From contig CAMVOL010000002.1 in the NCBI GenBank assembly GCA_947169105.1, forward strand, positions 62,001 to 126,000: a DNA stretch of 64,000 bases, written 5' to 3'. Below the pieces are notes generated by a model that saw nothing but the letters and a program-made list of their open reading frames with translations, was not told the DNA's origin and made no database searches. This DNA is from an uncultured Bacteroidales bacterium (GTDB lineage: Bacteria; Bacteroidota; Bacteroidia; Bacteroidales; WCHB1-69). The position numbers and the translations under genes were made by a program. Positions 28,979 to 40,939 of this stretch are shown here, one piece after another; positions within the stretch are counted from its first letter, which is position 1, and the number at the start of each line of letters is the position of its first letter.

Positions 28979-29722
28979 TTATTTCACAAAATAGGTGAGC
29001 CGCATATTGATGCTGGCGCGTTTGTTCTTGGAGGAGGTATTGAAGGCGCCGCCCCATGAGTAGTCCTCGTCGCTGGAGTTGGGTGCGGTGATTTGGAAGA
29101 CACCCATGTTGGCCACTTTCAGACCGGCAATTTGGGTACCGGCGTTCTTGGTGATGGTCTCGGCGCGGTTGCGGGCGTCCTTGGTGGCTTCGGCCAGCAT
29201 CTCAATCTTCAGGTCAGCCAGCTTGGTGTAGTAGTAGTTCGGACCCCACGTGTTCACGTTGATGCCTTCATCAAGCAATTCGGCGATGTCCTTATAGAGG
29301 TTTTCCACCTTTTCTACATCCTTGGATTCAATACGGACGTTTTGGGTCATCTCATAACCTTGGAATACGTCGAAGCTACGTTTGGCGTTGGCGTCATATT
29401 CGTAACGGTATGACTCTTCGCATTGGGTGCGCTGGAACTGGATTTCGCTTTCCGGAATGCCCTTGGAGATAAGATAGGCCCTTACCGTTTCGTTCATCTT
29501 CTTGATCTGGTCGTAAGCGGCCTTCTGGTTCATGTCCTTGGTCTTGTAGTTGAAGTCCCAGACGATGAGGTCGGAGACGAAGTCGCGTTCGGCGAGGCCG
29601 ACCACGGAGACGGTCTTGACGGGGCCTTTGGCCTTGTTGAAGTAGCAGCCGAGGGCGACGGCACCCAGTACAAAGCTGATGCCCACAATGATACTGATGA
29701 TGATTTTTGTTTTGTCTGACAT
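28979..29722 (-). CDS. SIMPL domain-containing protein
   Basis: SVVGLAERDFVSDLIVWDFNY...ATKDARNRAETITKNAG; start MSDKTK at 29722. Confidence 0.85.
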   Translation of the reverse strand: MSDKTKIIISIIVGISFVLGAVALGCYFNKAKGPVKTVSVVGLAERDFVSDLIVWDFNYKTKDMNQKAAYDQIKKMNETVRAYLISKGIPESEIQFQRTQCEESYRYEYDANAKRSFDVFQGYEMTQNVRIESKDVEKVENLYKDIAELLDEGINVNTWGPNYYYTKLADLKIEMLAEATKDARNRAETITKNAGTQIAGLKVANMGVFQITAPNSSDEDYSWGGAFNTSSKNKRASINMRLTYFVK

Positions 29723-29791
29723 AACATTAAATTTTAGGGGTGATTGAATGAGGGTATAACGGCGAAGTGGTGCTAAAATTGCAATCGTCTG

Positions 29792-29826
29792 CAAAAAAAA
29801 TCCCGATGAAAATCACCGGGATTTTA
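29792..29826 (-). terminator. Intrinsic terminator
   Basis: AATCCCG/CGGGATT stem followed on the minus strand by TTTTTTTT. Confidence 0.85.
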
Positions 29827-29829
29827 GAA

Positions 29830-30000
29830 TTATATGTTCCTCATGTTTTGGTCCACGTGGATGTCTTCCTCCAACTGCCACAGCATAAAGCCGGACTGCT
29901 GCTGCATATAGGTGAGGATGTCCACCCGCTGGTTCAGGTCGTTGATTTGCGAAATCTCCTGAAGGATTTCGTCAATCTTGATTTTGATATTATTGTCCAT
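29830..30000 (-). CDS. Small coiled-coil-like protein, 56 aa
   Basis: Read directly: MDNNIKIKIDEILQEISQINDLNQRVDILTYMQQQSGFMLWQLEEDIHVDQNMRNI*; abuts the pyrophosphatase stop and precedes a terminator; absent from the ORF track. Confidence 0.6.
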   Translation of the reverse strand: MDNNIKIKIDEILQEISQINDLNQRVDILTYMQQQSGFMLWQLEEDIHVDQNMRNI

Positions 30001-30002
30001 GA

Positions 30003-32405
30003 CTACTTCTTAATTCTCATTCCATAGAAAGAACGGTAAACGAAGATCAGGCCGATGATGAGGAAGAAGAGGCCGATGTACGGAGTGTAGTCGTTGTCGG
30101 ACATCTTGATGGCGACGGCGATTTCAACGGCCAGCATTCCGAACAGTGTGGAGAACTTGATGATGGGGTTCATGGCCACGGAGGAGGTGTCCTTGTAGGG
30201 GTCGCCGACGGTGTCGCCGATAACGGTGGCGGCGTGCAGGTCGGTATTCTTCTCCTGGAGGTCCACTTCAACCACCTTCTTGGCGTTGTCCCACGCGCCA
30301 CCGGCGTTGGCCATATAGATGGCTTGGAACAGACCGAAGATGGCGATGGAAATCAGGTAGGCCACAAAGAAGTTGGGGTTGAAGAAGGCAAAAGCGAGCG
30401 TCAAACAGAAGATAACGGCGAAAATGTTCCACATACCCTGCTGTGCGTAGCGGGTGCAGATCTTCACCACGGTCTTCGAATCGTCGATGTCGGCTTCGGT
30501 CTTGTCAAGGTTGAGGTTCTTCTTGATGAACTCCACGGCACGATAAGCACCTGTAGTGACCGCTTGCATCGAAGCACCACTGAACCAGAAGATGACAGCG
30601 CCACCAGTGATGAGACCGAGGATGACGGGCGCATCGGTGAGGCTCAGCTGGAGGAGTCCGAGGCTGTTGAGCAACAGGATGATAGCGAAAATCATTGTGG
30701 TGGCACCCACGACAGCCGTACCGATCAGCACTGGCTTGGCCGTGGCCTTGAAGGTGTTGCCGGCACCGTCGTTGGCTTCGAGGAAGTACTTGCCCTTCTC
30801 GAAATCCGGCACGAAGCCGTACTCTTTCTCAATATCGGACTTGATGGCGGGGATACGCTCAATCTGCGAGAGTTCGAATACGGACTGGGCGTTGTCCGTT
30901 ACCGGTCCGTAGCTGTCCACCGCGATGGTGACAGGACCCATGCCGAGGAAACCGAAGGCGACGAGGCCGAAGGCGAAGATGGCGTAATAGGTGCCGAAGA
31001 TATCGAGGCCGCTGGCGGAGAAGAAGAAGGCGGCGAGCATCAGGCCGACCATCACGATGCCTTTCCAGAAGGCGCTGAAGTTACCGGCCACCATACCCGA
31101 CAGGATGGTAAGAGAGGCGCCGCCCTCGCGGGAAGCCGTTACCACCTCCTGCACGTGACGGGAGTTGGAGCTCGTGAAAGCTTTGGTGAGTTCCGGAATG
31201 ATAGCGGCAGCCAACGTTCCCAAGCTGATGATGGAGGCCAAGCGCCACCACATATCGCCGGAGATGCTGGCGGAAACAGAACCTTCCGCAGCAAAACTAT
31301 AGTTGTTGAGCAGCAGGTAGCTGATAGCAAACGTGACAACGATGGAAACAATGGAAGTGATCCACACGAGGGAGGTCAGAGGGCTTTCAAAGTTGAAATT
31401 GCTGGCTTCCTTGTATTTCATTTTGGAAACGACATCGTTGATACCGTAAGAAATCAAAGAGGTGAAAACCATCAGGATACGCATGGCGAAGATCCAGACG
31501 ATGAGCAGAGCCTGCAGTTCCACGGAGGGGACGGCAAGGATGATGAAGGAGATAAGAGCGACACCAGTCACGCCGTAGGTCTCGAAACCGTCGGCGGTGG
31601 GTCCGACACTGTCACCGGCATTGTCGCCCGTGCAGTCAGCGATGACACCGGGGTTACGCGGATCATCCTCCCCAATCTTGAAAATGACCTTCATCAGGTC
31701 GGAACCGATGTCGGCAATCTTGGTGAAGATACCGCCAGCGATACGCAAGGCACTGGCACCCAGAGATTCACCGATGGCGAAGCCGATGAGGCAAGCACCG
31801 GCACTTTCGGCGGGGATGAACAGCAGAATCACCAACATCAGCAGCAGCTCGATGGTGATGAGCAGCAGACCGACGCTCATACCTGACTGCAGCGGAAGGG
31901 CGACCACCGGCCACGGCTTGCCCTGCAAGGAGGCGAAAGAGGTACGGCTGTTGGCGAAGGTGTTGATGCGGATGCCGAACCACGCCACGACGTAGGAACC
32001 GCCGATACCGAGCACCGTCCACAACAGGATGGTGAGCACCTGCGGCAGCGACTTCCCATTGAGGAAACCGAAATAGAAGCAGATGGCCGTGCCGATGATG
32101 GCGAACAAAATCAGCAGGAACTTGCCCTGTTGGAGCAGGTAGGTCTTGCAAGTTTCATAGATGGTTTCGGAAACTTTTTTCATGGAGTCGTGGACAGGTT
32201 TTTTCCGGATGCGCAGGGCTTGGAAAAGTCCGAAAATCAGTCCGATAATCACGATGATGGCACCCCAGAGAAGGAGTGCTTTGCCGGTGAGGGCGCCGTT
32301 GAAAAAGTTCACCTGCGAAAAGTTCGGCAGGGTGAGGTCGGCCTCACTGGCGTGCAAAAGGAACGGGCAGAGCATCATTGCTGCCAGGAATAATTTTTTC
32401 TTCAT
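30003..32405 (-). CDS. hppA: Membrane-bound ion-translocating pyrophosphatase
   Basis: DVGADLMKV-like DIGSDLMKVIFKIGEDDPRNPGVIADCTGDNAGDSVGPTADGFETYG; GAWDNAKK. Confidence 0.95.
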   Translation of the reverse strand: MKKKLFLAAMMLCPFLLHASEADLTLPNFSQVNFFNGALTGKALLLWGAIIVIIGLIFGLFQALRIRKKPVHDSMKKVSETIYETCKTYLLQQGKFLLILFAIIGTAICFYFGFLNGKSLPQVLTILLWTVLGIGGSYVVAWFGIRINTFANSRTSFASLQGKPWPVVALPLQSGMSVGLLLITIELLLMLVILLFIPAESAGACLIGFAIGESLGASALRIAGGIFTKIADIGSDLMKVIFKIGEDDPRNPGVIADCTGDNAGDSVGPTADGFETYGVTGVALISFIILAVPSVELQALLIVWIFAMRILMVFTSLISYGINDVVSKMKYKEASNFNFESPLTSLVWITSIVSIVVTFAISYLLLNNYSFAAEGSVSASISGDMWWRLASIISLGTLAAAIIPELTKAFTSSNSRHVQEVVTASREGGASLTILSGMVAGNFSAFWKGIVMVGLMLAAFFFSASGLDIFGTYYAIFAFGLVAFGFLGMGPVTIAVDSYGPVTDNAQSVFELSQIERIPAIKSDIEKEYGFVPDFEKGKYFLEANDGAGNTFKATAKPVLIGTAVVGATTMIFAIILLLNSLGLLQLSLTDAPVILGLITGGAVIFWFSGASMQAVTTGAYRAVEFIKKNLNLDKTEADIDDSKTVVKICTRYAQQGMWNIFAVIFCLTLAFAFFNPNFFVAYLISIAIFGLFQAIYMANAGGAWDNAKKVVEVDLQEKNTDLHAATVIGDTVGDPYKDTSSVAMNPIIKFSTLFGMLAVEIAVAIKMSDNDYTPYIGLFFLIIGLIFVYRSFYGMRIKK

Positions 32406-32465
32406 ACCTTAATATTTTGATTTATAATTATATGCAAAAAATACACTTTACGTAATTTGAACCTG

Positions 32466-32473
32466 CAAAAGTA
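32466..32473 (-). promoter_or_regulatory. Putative -7 box TACTTTTG
   Basis: TAnnTTTG match upstream of hppA. Confidence 0.45.
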
Positions 32474-32520
32474 AATATTTTTCAGAATTAAGGAACATTA
32501 ATATTTAGCTTCCTTATTAT

Positions 32521-32555
32521 AAAAAAAACGGATGCTAACCATAGCACCCGTTTTT
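32521..32555. terminator. Intrinsic terminator at the end of the giant surface-protein locus
   Basis: A8-CGG.TGCTA-acca-TAGCA.CCG-T5. Confidence 0.85.
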
Positions 32556-32575
32556 GATTCATAAAAGATTACCGG

Positions 32576-35500
32576 TTAGTCGGCTATGCAACGTATTGAC
32601 TTGAAGGTACTCAAACTTTCAGAACCTTCGGAAACGGTTGAACTGGAATAGTTTAGGTAGTAGAAATTTGCTGTAGCGCTACCATCGTTTGCTGCAGGAG
32701 TCCAGAATTCAGCCCTTATTCCATTATTGCTGGCAGGCAATGCGTTAAATCCTGTGGCGTTGTTGGAAGATTGATCATAACCGGGTGAACAAGGGGCGTT
32801 GGGATTAGAATAAGCCCAACCTTCAGTAGAGGCAAAAGCTTTGGCTAAGTTCTGTCTGTTCTGACCGCAGTAGTATTGATACTCTGATGTGTATAGAACT
32901 TCTTCCAGTATATTTTCCCAGTCTTCTTGTGTCGGGATATGCCATCCAGAGGGGCAAAGACCCTGCACATTATGCATAGCGGGGGAGTTTGAACCTCCGT
33001 CATCCCCACGGGTAGCAGCCTGCCAGTTATAGAGATAGCCGTAGGTACTGACGAGAGAATATCCGCTTGTAGTGGCGTTGGTAGGGTATGTATAATATCC
33101 ATCCGTTGTGCTGCTTTCGTCACTAAAGTTGATAGACCCCACACCATCCGCATAATGGGTGACACGCAGGTTCTCTTTCATCCAGCAATAACCATTAATA
33201 TCTATCGTATTATACACATTTCCGTCCACATCGGTTACGGTCGGCATTTGCGGGCAGGGTTGGAAATCAATAGATCTCGTTTTGAAGGAAACGATTTCGC
33301 TACAGGCTGCCGATTGGGCATTGTCGTAAACCATGCACGCTTTTACATAATAGGTGGTGTTGGGTGTAAGGTTCTCAACATAGAACCATGTTTCACCGTC
33401 TCTTTCCCACTGCTCTTCCTTCCTTAAATCTTGTCTTATTTCAAGATTGTTGGGATCCGTACTTATTAAAAGATCTATATAATCAATCTCGTGATTGGCG
33501 CTGGAGTATATACAGCCCAGTTCTTCCACCCTGGTAATCCCAACCGCATCCACATCCAATCTGACAGACGGGGCAAAGGAAGTAGCGGACTGTCCTGCAC
33601 CCTTGATGCAGCGAACTTGTACATAATTCGTAACGGGCATCAAGACCGTTTCGATTTGTCCATTGGAACCTGTGATAGCGTTATAATAGTCGGGCCTGTA
33701 TTCATCATAGTCGGAGGAAGCAAAGCAGAAGGCTTTTCCGAAGTTAGCGTTTCCTACAGTGTCGTAAGCCACTGCATAGCTGCCGGGACGTGCGGCAAAA
33801 CCGGTGAGGTTGTTGTGTGTAAGTCCGTCGGTCCAGAACGCGCTGTTTTCGGTCAAAGCGGCGAAGGCATTGTTATTGGAAAGATTTCCGGCGGTGGCAA
33901 TCAACGTTTCCCATTCGCTCATGCTCGGCAAATGCCAGCCGTCGGGGCAGATGCCTTGGACTGCTCCAGTGTGAATCCACGGGCTATAATTTGAGGCGGC
34001 ATCGTAGGTGTAATAAAGTCCATACCGTTGGGCCGTGTAGCCGTAACGTTCAGTGGCTTCCATGTATCTACCGGAATTGTTTCCGTTAATCGGGTCAATT
34101 TCTCTTCCGGTGGGGAAGAGGGTGGTGCGGAGGTTCTCCTTCATCCAGCACTGGCTGCCGATGAGCACCGTATTGTAAACATTGCCGTCCATGTCGGTCA
34201 CAATCGGCGCATCAGGGCAGGAGGTGACGGCGGGCACTTGGGGTTCTGTGGGCTCCTCTTGGGTAGTGAAATCCCTTTGTTCGCTATAGAACGTGCCGGC
34301 TGCATTGGTGGCGAAGATGCGTACGTAGTAGTGCGTGTTCGGTTCGAGGTTCTCCAGATGGAAGAGGTGTTCGCCGATGGTGGTGTCGTTGGTATAGATG
34401 TACTCGTCTGTCGGGAGTGATTCCTGATTGCTGAGGGCAACACCCCATCGTGTGACTGTGGCACCGCCGTCGAAAATCAGCTCGCCGCTCACGTCGGCAC
34501 TATTATGGTTCACACTGTCCACAAACACAATTCTGGGAGTCGGTGCAATGGGCTGGCCTGCGCCTTTGATACAACGCACCGTACCGAAATCATCATTTGC
34601 CCCGGATTCGCCGATGCTTAAAATCTGATCATCTTTCACATACCATTTGTAGGTACGGGTTGATGTCTGGAGCATAGTTAAACCAGGTATAAAGGAGTTG
34701 AAGCAATTCTCACCGACTGCCAGCAGGCTGAAGCCGCTGGCATCCGTTCCGGGCGTATTCCAGCTGTGGGTGGCTTTCAACAACGGTAGTGCCGCCTCAA
34801 TGCCGCCCAAGGTATTGAACAGAGTTCCATATTCAGCGTATGAAGGAACGTGCCATCCGTCGGGACACACGCCCTGCATATCACCGTTTCCCCAGTTGTA
34901 ACCATTCATAACGGTGTGGAGCGGGTACAGATAACCGTCGGCTGAGCCGCGAAGCTCGAAATAGCGCGGCAGATAGTTGGCAGAATAGGACGTGTAGATG
35001 GTGTTTCCGTTGGCATAGTGCGTGGTGCGGAGGTTCTCCTTCATCCAGCATTGGTTACCGATCTGTATGGTGTTATAGACGTTGCCGTCATAGTCAACCA
35101 CGATAGCGGCATCCTGACAGGGCAGGCCCATCATAGTCGGCGTGGTGAAGCTGATGACTGAGTCGGCATAGACCGTGCCGTTTTCGTTGGTGGCGAAAGC
35201 ACGGAAGTAGTAAGTTGTGTTGGCCAACAGATTCCTTGCTTGGGCGTAGTAGCGTCCAACGTAATCAACGTTGAAGGTGTGGCTGCTGTCCGCCTCAACA
35301 GTGGGTTCTTGGTTGGTGCTGCTCCAGCATACGCCATAGGAGGTGATGCTGGCACCGCCGTCGGTGCAGTTCTCACCCCACAGGTTGGCCGTGGTGGAGG
35401 TCACGTCGTTGGCGGCCACAGTCTTGGGCTGCGGTTTCGTAGTCATACCATCGCCCTTGATGCAGCGTACCAACTCAGCATAATGATTGAAAAGAGTTAC

Positions 35501-38500
35501 TTCAGAATTGTTCGTCATCAAATAAAGATCTCCTCCAAAAGATCTTACATCAGAAGAAAAGTAACAAAAGTAAAAAGGATCGTTGGCTACACTGGTGATA
35601 AGCTCCCCATTGTATTCAGACCTACCACAACCACCGCTTCCATCAAAACCTGTGACATTGGAGCCATTAACCGAAAGTTTGGAAAGATAATCATTGCCAA
35701 GATACGCGTAAAGTTCTCCCCATTCATCCAAAGTCGGCACATGCCATCCTTGCGGACACACACCCTGAATCATTGGTGATTGGGGGTCATGCGAACCGTT
35801 GACCACTGCATCCGCGAAGTAGAAAATCTGGGTGGGCTGCTGAGCCATCGGCAGATTAGGACCCGCATAGTTGGTGTTGCCGGGAACGTAAGCGACCGTG
35901 GCTCTCAAAGGAGCTGTACTATAGTAATAGGCGTAGCCGTCCTGCATATTCGCATAGTTGGTAAGGCGCTGGATCAGCGTACCGTTGGCATAGTGGGTGG
36001 TGCGGAGATCCTCCTTCATCCAGCACTGTGTGCCGATCTGGACGGTGGCGTAGGTATTGCCGTCGTAGTCGGTTACGGTAGCAGCATCCGGACAGGGCTG
36101 TCCCATACGCTCCGGTGTGATCATCGGGAAGATATTTTCACTATAGGCTGTGCCTTTGGCGTTGGTGGCGAAGGCGCGCACATAGTAGGTGGTGTTGGGG
36201 GCAAGGCCGGTGACTTCAATCTCCATCGCGCCCAGACGTGTACTGTAGCTGGAGAACACCATACTGTTTTCTATTGTGATGGAATTCTCATCCCACTGAC
36301 TATAGTTCGGGTCGTTGAGATCTACAGCATACACGCAGACACCTTGGTTGATAATCATGCTACCACCGTCAGTGTAAGACTTCCAATTGACGATGGCCGC
36401 CGTATCCACATAGGGGTGAATTTCGAAGCAGGTGTCGCATTCCTTAAGGAGTTCCACGGTAGGTGTGGTGAGAGCACCTTCACCCTTGATACATCTTACC
36501 AGATGGAAATCGATGTTGTAATTTTCCGTCGTAATTCCTGTTTCGCTATCGTAAGAATAGGTATATTCACCATAAAGCTCTCCGTTTGACAAACGGATTC
36601 CCGTATTATTACGCTCATAGGAAGCGGTAAGATAACGGAGGGTAGTACTGTTCCAGTTGTCAAACGAAACTGTATTGCCGGAGAAGCCGGTAGTATTGGA
36701 ACCGGAAGCACGCAGCTCGTCCATCGAGTAGGAAGAGGTCAGCGTCTGCCATTCTTCCAAGGAGGGCAGATGCCAACCTTGAGGACAGATACCGCGCAAA
36801 GCCGTCGTACCGTGATCATAAGATCCGTTCAATGCGGCGGCGATGGAGTACATGGCATAGATATTGGAATCGACAGAAAAATGGAAAAGGTGAGGAGTGT
36901 GCACATCCCTGGGCTGTCCTGTTTGGTAATTTGCCATGAAAGGAGCCATGTGGTGGGTTAGGGGAGCGCCATTGGCGTAGTGGGTGGTGCGGAGGTCTTC
37001 GCGCATCCAGCACTGGTTGCCAATTTGGATGGTATTGTAAACATTGCCGTCGTAGTCGGTAACTGTCGGGGCATCCGGACAGGGCGAATTTCCCTGCACA
37101 CGCTCCGGCGTAATCAGCACGAGCAGTTCACCATTGTTGCGGCCGGCACCATTTTCGGCGTAGGCGCGCACATAGCAGAGGGTGGAGGCGGGATAATCCG
37201 CTATCGAATATTCAAAAACTTGCGACGGGATGGCGTTGGTGTTATAGATGGTGTGCCAATCATTGTTGAGGTTGGAAGAGTCGGCGCCCCATTCAAAACC
37301 GATTTTCAGGGTGTCGTCGTTGCCGACGGACATCAGATAGCCAGTGAAACGGATCTGGTCGGCGGTTTGGCCCAGCATAATGCTGCGGGTGGCTACAATC
37401 GGCGAAATGAGGTAGTCCTGCGGCTGTGCATCCTGTCCGTTGTGGATGGTGAATCTGATAGTATCTTCCTGATTGATGATGATGACTTCGGTGCCGTTTT
37501 CCACGGGGCGGGTGGCGATGGTCGGAGTGAAGCCGGGTTCACCCTGTGCGCCCTGCTCACCCTGCTCACCCTGCGGGCCCTGTTGTCCGGTTTCACCCTG
37601 TGGACCATGCAAAGAGGCGATGAAGTCAGCTTCGGTGCCGGTATTGCCAAGGCTCAACCAAATGTCATAGGCAGAACGGCCGTCTTGTCCAGCGGTGCCG
37701 CGTTCACCTTGATCACCTTGAGGGCCTTGCTGACCTTGTTCGCCTTGGACACCCTGTTCGCCCTGTTCGCCGCGTTCCCCTTTCAGAGATTCGAGGAAGT
37801 CGGCTTCAGAGCCTTGGTTCCCTTGGGCAATCCAAATATCATAGGCGGAAGCACCGTCCTGACCGGCAGCGCCGCGCTCACCTTGATCACCTTGAGGGCC
37901 TTGTTCGCCCTGCAAACCTTGGTCGCCGCGTTCACCCTTCAAAGATTCGAGGAAGTCGGCCTCTGTGCCCTGGTTGCCGTTGTTGAGCCACACTTGGTAG
38001 GCGGAAGCACCGTCCTGACCAGCAGCGCCGCGCTCACCTTGATCACCTTGAGGGCCTTGTTCGCCCTGCAAACCTTGGTCGCCGCGTTCACCCTTCAAAG
38101 ATTCGAGGAAGTCGGCCTCCGTACCTTGGTTGCCGTTGTTGAGCCACACTTCGTAAGCGGAGAGGCCGTTGGTGCCGCCGATGGTCGGCAGCGTCACTGT
38201 GTTACCGTCGGAAATGGTAAGGGCTGTGCCATTGATAGTAAGGGTCTGCGGTACACCCACACCGGGTTCACCTTGCAGGCCTTGCGGACCTTGTTCACCT
38301 TGCGGACCTTGTGGACCTTGCTCACCCTGCGGACCTTGTGGACCGGCAGGACCTTGCGGACCACGGAGGGAGTCCATCAGCTGTTCGGGTGTAAGGTTGG
38401 GATACCGTTCACCGAGGATATCGAGAGCGGAGGCACCGTCCTGACCGTTTGCACCGTCGCGACCGTTGGTCACGGTGAAGGTGGTAGTGGTGGTGTCACT

Positions 38501-40282
38501 ATAATGGATGGTGTAAACCTGTTCCTGTGGATTCTGATCGTTGGTCACGGGACCAGTGATGCCAGTGATGCCACGGCCTTGCGGACCTTGTGCACCCGCT
38601 TCGCCACGCTCGCCGGGTTCACCTTGCGGACCGGCAGGACCTTGCGGGCCACGGAGGGAGTCCATTAGCTGCTCAGAGGTAAGGTTCGGATAGAGTTGCT
38701 CCAGAATCTCCATTGCGGAGGCACCGTCCTGACCATTCTGACCGTCGCGGCCGTTGGTCACAATGAAAGTACTGGTGGTGTTGTCGCTATAATGGATAGT
38801 GTAGATGTCTTCCAGTTCGTTCTGCTCGTTGGTCACGGGTCCGGTGATGGAGACGATGCTACGGCAGGAAGTTTCGGAGCCAGGACCTGTACCGGTTCCC
38901 GTACCCGTACCGTCTGCGCCGTTGGTCACAGTGAAGGTGCTGGTGGTGGTGTCACTATAATGGATGGTGTAAGTATCTACCAGACCACTGGTTTCAGGGC
39001 CGGTGATGCCAATGATGCCACGGCCTTGCGGACCTTGTGCACCGCGCTCACCCTGCTCGCCGCGCTCACCACGGGGACCGGCAGGCCCTTGCAGTGCATG
39101 GACATACGTCGTGTCGGAGGTCAGCAGTTGGGCGACTTCCTGAGCGGAAGCCCCATCCTGTCCATCCCGTCCGGCAGGGCCTTGGGGACCTTGCGGGCCA
39201 CGGAGGGAGTCCATCAGCTGTTCGGGCGTAAGGTTGGGGTACTGTTCACCGAGGATGTCGAGTGCGGAGGCACCGGGTTCACCCTGCTCACCGGGTTCAC
39301 CTTGGGGACCGGCAGGACCTTGCGGACCTTGCAGTGCATGGACATACGTTGTGTCGGAGGTCAGCAGTTGGGCGACTTCCTGAGCGGAAGCCCCATCCTG
39401 TCCATCCCGTCCGGCAGGGCCTTGGGGACCTTGCGGGCCACGGAGGGAGTCCATCAGCTGTTCGGGCGTAAGGTTGGGGTACTGTTCACCGAGGATGTCG
39501 AGTGCGGAGGCACCGGGTTCACCCTGCTCGCCACGCTCACCGCGTTCACCCTGAGGACCGGCAGGACCTTGTGGACCACGGAGGGCATTAACATACGTTG
39601 TGTCGGAAGTCAGCAGTTGGGCGACTTCCTGGGCGGAAGCACCATCCTGTCCGGCAGGGCCGGTAGGACCAGCGGGACCGGCAGGACCAGCAGGACCAGC
39701 AGGACCTTGCTCACCTTGCGGAATCACCACATAACCGCCGTTGGTCAGGAAAATGGTATCACCGCTCATACTCAGCACCTGATAGGCTTCATTCTGGGTG
39801 ATGTAGCCGGCATCATTGTCAAAGGTGCTTACCGGAATTTCGGTATTCTGGATGATGGAATCCAGCCGTATCAAATCGCCCGTATGTTCGGCATAGAGGG
39901 CGTAGGGCACGCTCATCAGCTGCTGCACACCTTCGATGGTGTAGTTGCTGCCGCCTTCGGGATCCACTTCGGTTTTCAGGAAATAGGGTCCCATACCCCA
40001 CGGAATGGAGGCGAAATCACCAGAAACCACGGTACCGTCACCCACCTCCAAGGTCATCAGACCGTTGGCGTTGGTCGTCACCTGATGGGTTTCCACATAA
40101 ACCGTCGCGCCCTGTGGGGAACCGACCAAAATGGAGACTTGTACAGAAACGGCCTGATCGGTCACTAACGCATTATTGGCGTTGCGTACCACGGCTTGAT
40201 AGCTCATCTTTTGCGGAGCTTGTGCAAAGGTCGCCGTGATGGCAATCATCAGGATTGCGAAAAGGAATAGTAGTCTTTTCAT
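32576..40282 (-). CDS. 2568-aa surface protein: collagen-like GXY repeats with spacers plus five FISUMP modules and FN3-like linkers
   Basis: [22 protein letters not shown] arrays; five blocks of DxDGNxYxTxxIxxxCWM(R/K)E(D/N)[13 protein letters not shown] linkers. Confidence 0.88.
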   Translation of the reverse strand: MKRLLFLFAILMIAITATFAQAPQKMSYQAVVRNANNALVTDQAVSVQVSILVGSPQGATVYVETHQVTTNANGLMTLEVGDGTVVSGDFASIPWGMGPYFLKTEVDPEGGSNYTIEGVQQLMSVPYALYAEHTGDLIRLDSIIQNTEIPVSTFDNDAGYITQNEAYQVLSMSGDTIFLTNGGYVVIPQGEQGPAGPAGPAGPAGPTGPAGQDGASAQEVAQLLTSDTTYVNALRGPQGPAGPQGERGERGEQGEPGASALDILGEQYPNLTPEQLMDSLRGPQGPQGPAGRDGQDGASAQEVAQLLTSDTTYVHALQGPQGPAGPQGEPGEQGEPGASALDILGEQYPNLTPEQLMDSLRGPQGPQGPAGRDGQDGASAQEVAQLLTSDTTYVHALQGPAGPRGERGEQGERGAQGPQGRGIIGITGPETSGLVDTYTIHYSDTTTSTFTVTNGADGTGTGTGTGPGSETSCRSIVSITGPVTNEQNELEDIYTIHYSDNTTSTFIVTNGRDGQNGQDGASAMEILEQLYPNLTSEQLMDSLRGPQGPAGPQGEPGERGEAGAQGPQGRGITGITGPVTNDQNPQEQVYTIHYSDTTTTTFTVTNGRDGANGQDGASALDILGERYPNLTPEQLMDSLRGPQGPAGPQGPQGEQGPQGPQGEQGPQGLQGEPGVGVPQTLTINGTALTISDGNTVTLPTIGGTNGLSAYEVWLNNGNQGTEADFLESLKGERGDQGLQGEQGPQGDQGERGAAGQDGASAYQVWLNNGNQGTEADFLESLKGERGDQGLQGEQGPQGDQGERGAAGQDGASAYDIWIAQGNQGSEADFLESLKGERGEQGEQGVQGEQGQQGPQGDQGERGTAGQDGRSAYDIWLSLGNTGTEADFIASLHGPQGETGQQGPQGEQGEQGAQGEPGFTPTIATRPVENGTEVIIINQEDTIRFTIHNGQDAQPQDYLISPIVATRSIMLGQTADQIRFTGYLMSVGNDDTLKIGFEWGADSSNLNNDWHTIYNTNAIPSQVFEYSIADYPASTLCYVRAYAENGAGRNNGELLVLITPERVQGNSPCPDAPTVTDYDGNVYNTIQIGNQCWMREDLRTTHYANGAPLTHHMAPFMANYQTGQPRDVHTPHLFHFSVDSNIYAMYSIAAALNGSYDHGTTALRGICPQGWHLPSLEEWQTLTSSYSMDELRASGSNTTGFSGNTVSFDNWNSTTLRYLTASYERNNTGIRLSNGELYGEYTYSYDSETGITTENYNIDFHLVRCIKGEGALTTPTVELLKECDTCFEIHPYVDTAAIVNWKSYTDGGSMIINQGVCVYAVDLNDPNYSQWDENSITIENSMVFSSYSTRLGAMEIEVTGLAPNTTYYVRAFATNAKGTAYSENIFPMITPERMGQPCPDAATVTDYDGNTYATVQIGTQCWMKEDLRTTHYANGTLIQRLTNYANMQDGYAYYYSTAPLRATVAYVPGNTNYAGPNLPMAQQPTQIFYFADAVVNGSHDPQSPMIQGVCPQGWHVPTLDEWGELYAYLGNDYLSKLSVNGSNVTGFDGSGGCGRSEYNGELITSVANDPFYFCYFSSDVRSFGGDLYLMTNNSEVTLFNHYAELVRCIKGDGMTTKPQPKTVAANDVTSTTANLWGENCTDGGASITSYGVCWSSTNQEPTVEADSSHTFNVDYVGRYYAQARNLLANTTYYFRAFATNENGTVYADSVISFTTPTMMGLPCQDAAIVVDYDGNVYNTIQIGNQCWMKENLRTTHYANGNTIYTSYSANYLPRYFELRGSADGYLYPLHTVMNGYNWGNGDMQGVCPDGWHVPSYAEYGTLFNTLGGIEAALPLLKATHSWNTPGTDASGFSLLAVGENCFNSFIPGLTMLQTSTRTYKWYVKDDQILSIGESGANDDFGTVRCIKGAGQPIAPTPRIVFVDSVNHNSADVSGELIFDGGATVTRWGVALSNQESLPTDEYIYTNDTTIGEHLFHLENLEPNTHYYVRIFATNAAGTFYSEQRDFTTQEEPTEPQVPAVTSCPDAPIVTDMDGNVYNTVLIGSQCWMKENLRTTLFPTGREIDPINGNNSGRYMEATERYGYTAQRYGLYYTYDAASNYSPWIHTGAVQGICPDGWHLPSMSEWETLIATAGNLSNNNAFAALTENSAFWTDGLTHNNLTGFAARPGSYAVAYDTVGNANFGKAFCFASSDYDEYRPDYYNAITGSNGQIETVLMPVTNYVQVRCIKGAGQSATSFAPSVRLDVDAVGITRVEELGCIYSSANHEIDYIDLLISTDPNNLEIRQDLRKEEQWERDGETWFYVENLTPNTTYYVKACMVYDNAQSAACSEIVSFKTRSIDFQPCPQMPTVTDVDGNVYNTIDINGYCWMKENLRVTHYADGVGSINFSDESSTTDGYYTYPTNATTSGYSLVSTYGYLYNWQAATRGDDGGSNSPAMHNVQGLCPSGWHIPTQEDWENILEEVLYTSEYQYYCGQNRQNLAKAFASTEGWAYSNPNAPCSPGYDQSSNNATGFNALPASNNGIRAEFWTPAANDGSATANFYYLNYSSSTVSEGSESLSTFKSIRCIAD
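37871..38182 (-). repeat. Tandem 156-bp (52-aa) collagen-like/spacer units
   Basis: gccgcgctcaccttgatcacc.. recurs at an offset of exactly 156 bp (37871, 38027). Confidence 0.85.
39091..39530 (-). repeat. Tandem 240-bp (80-aa) near-identical repeat
   Basis: gcagtgcatggacatacgt.. recurs at 39091 and 39331, nearly identical over ~200 bp. Confidence 0.9.
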
Positions 40283-40319
40283 ATTTTTTTTATTTGATTT
40301 TTTGATTATTCGATTAAAA

Positions 40320-40346
40320 GATGAAAGGAGTAGTTATCCTTTCATC
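40320..40346 (-). promoter_or_regulatory. Intercistronic hairpin between the T9SS gene and the FISUMP giant
   Basis: GATGAAAGGA/TCCTTTCATC 10-bp perfect stem, then TTTTAATCG on the minus strand. Confidence 0.7.
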
Positions 40347-40352
40347 CCTTCA

Positions 40353-40835
40353 TTACATCCCCATCTTCACCACTTTGAATGTTTTCAGCACCTTTTGGTC
40401 TTTATGCACATTAAAGTAATATGTGCCGGGTGCGTATGGTGAAAGGTCGAACAGGGTGTTTTCGCCTTCTATCTTTTTTACAAACAGATATTTGCCGTTA
40501 GAATCATACACTTTCACCTCACCTGCAAACTGCAAATCCTTGATTTCTAATTGCAAATTGCCTTGTGTCGGGTTCGGATAGAGCACCGCATTGAGGATGA
40601 TGTTGGGATAGTTGTCCACGCCCACCACGGAGATTTCAAAGGGTTGCTGTACACCTTCGGAGATGGAGGTGGTGCCGTCGCTGTTGGTTTGCACGGCAAC
40701 CTGTCCGGCAGTATAAGTAACGGTGCCGCCGTTTCCCGATGCGGTGCCGCCCGCCGGTACGATGGCCGACTGCGCCTGCACAGTCACAATGGTTATGAAG
40801 CATAATGCTGAAAATAGTGCGATTGTTTTTTTCAT
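40353..40835 (-). CDS. 160-aa T9SS type A sorting domain protein (paralog of 23712..24194)
   Basis: Same length and layout; SISEGVQQPFEI; LYPNPTQGNLQL..VKVYDSNGKYLFVKKIEGEN..KTFKVVKM. Confidence 0.9.
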   Translation of the reverse strand: MKKTIALFSALCFITIVTVQAQSAIVPAGGTASGNGGTVTYTAGQVAVQTNSDGTTSISEGVQQPFEISVVGVDNYPNIILNAVLYPNPTQGNLQLEIKDLQFAGEVKVYDSNGKYLFVKKIEGENTLFDLSPYAPGTYYFNVHKDQKVLKTFKVVKMGM

Positions 40836-40939
40836 ATTATTTAAGGTTTAAAGTTAAAAGTCTAAAGTTTAAAGTTAAAAGGGCTCATCTCTTCCTTCTT
40901 TCCCCGCATAATCTGTACCCTGAACCCTGTCCCCTGAAG

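Noticed and set aside
30234-31886. 550-aa plus-strand ORF antisense to the pyrophosphatase
   Set aside because: His/Glu/Asp/Gly-rich shadow ORF with no recognisable domain; the opposite strand is a strongly conserved hppA
36980-40168. 562-aa and 490-aa plus-strand ORFs antisense to the collagen-like region
   Set aside because: Mirror translation of GXY-repeat DNA (TLRALLTL.. patterns); stop-free by composition
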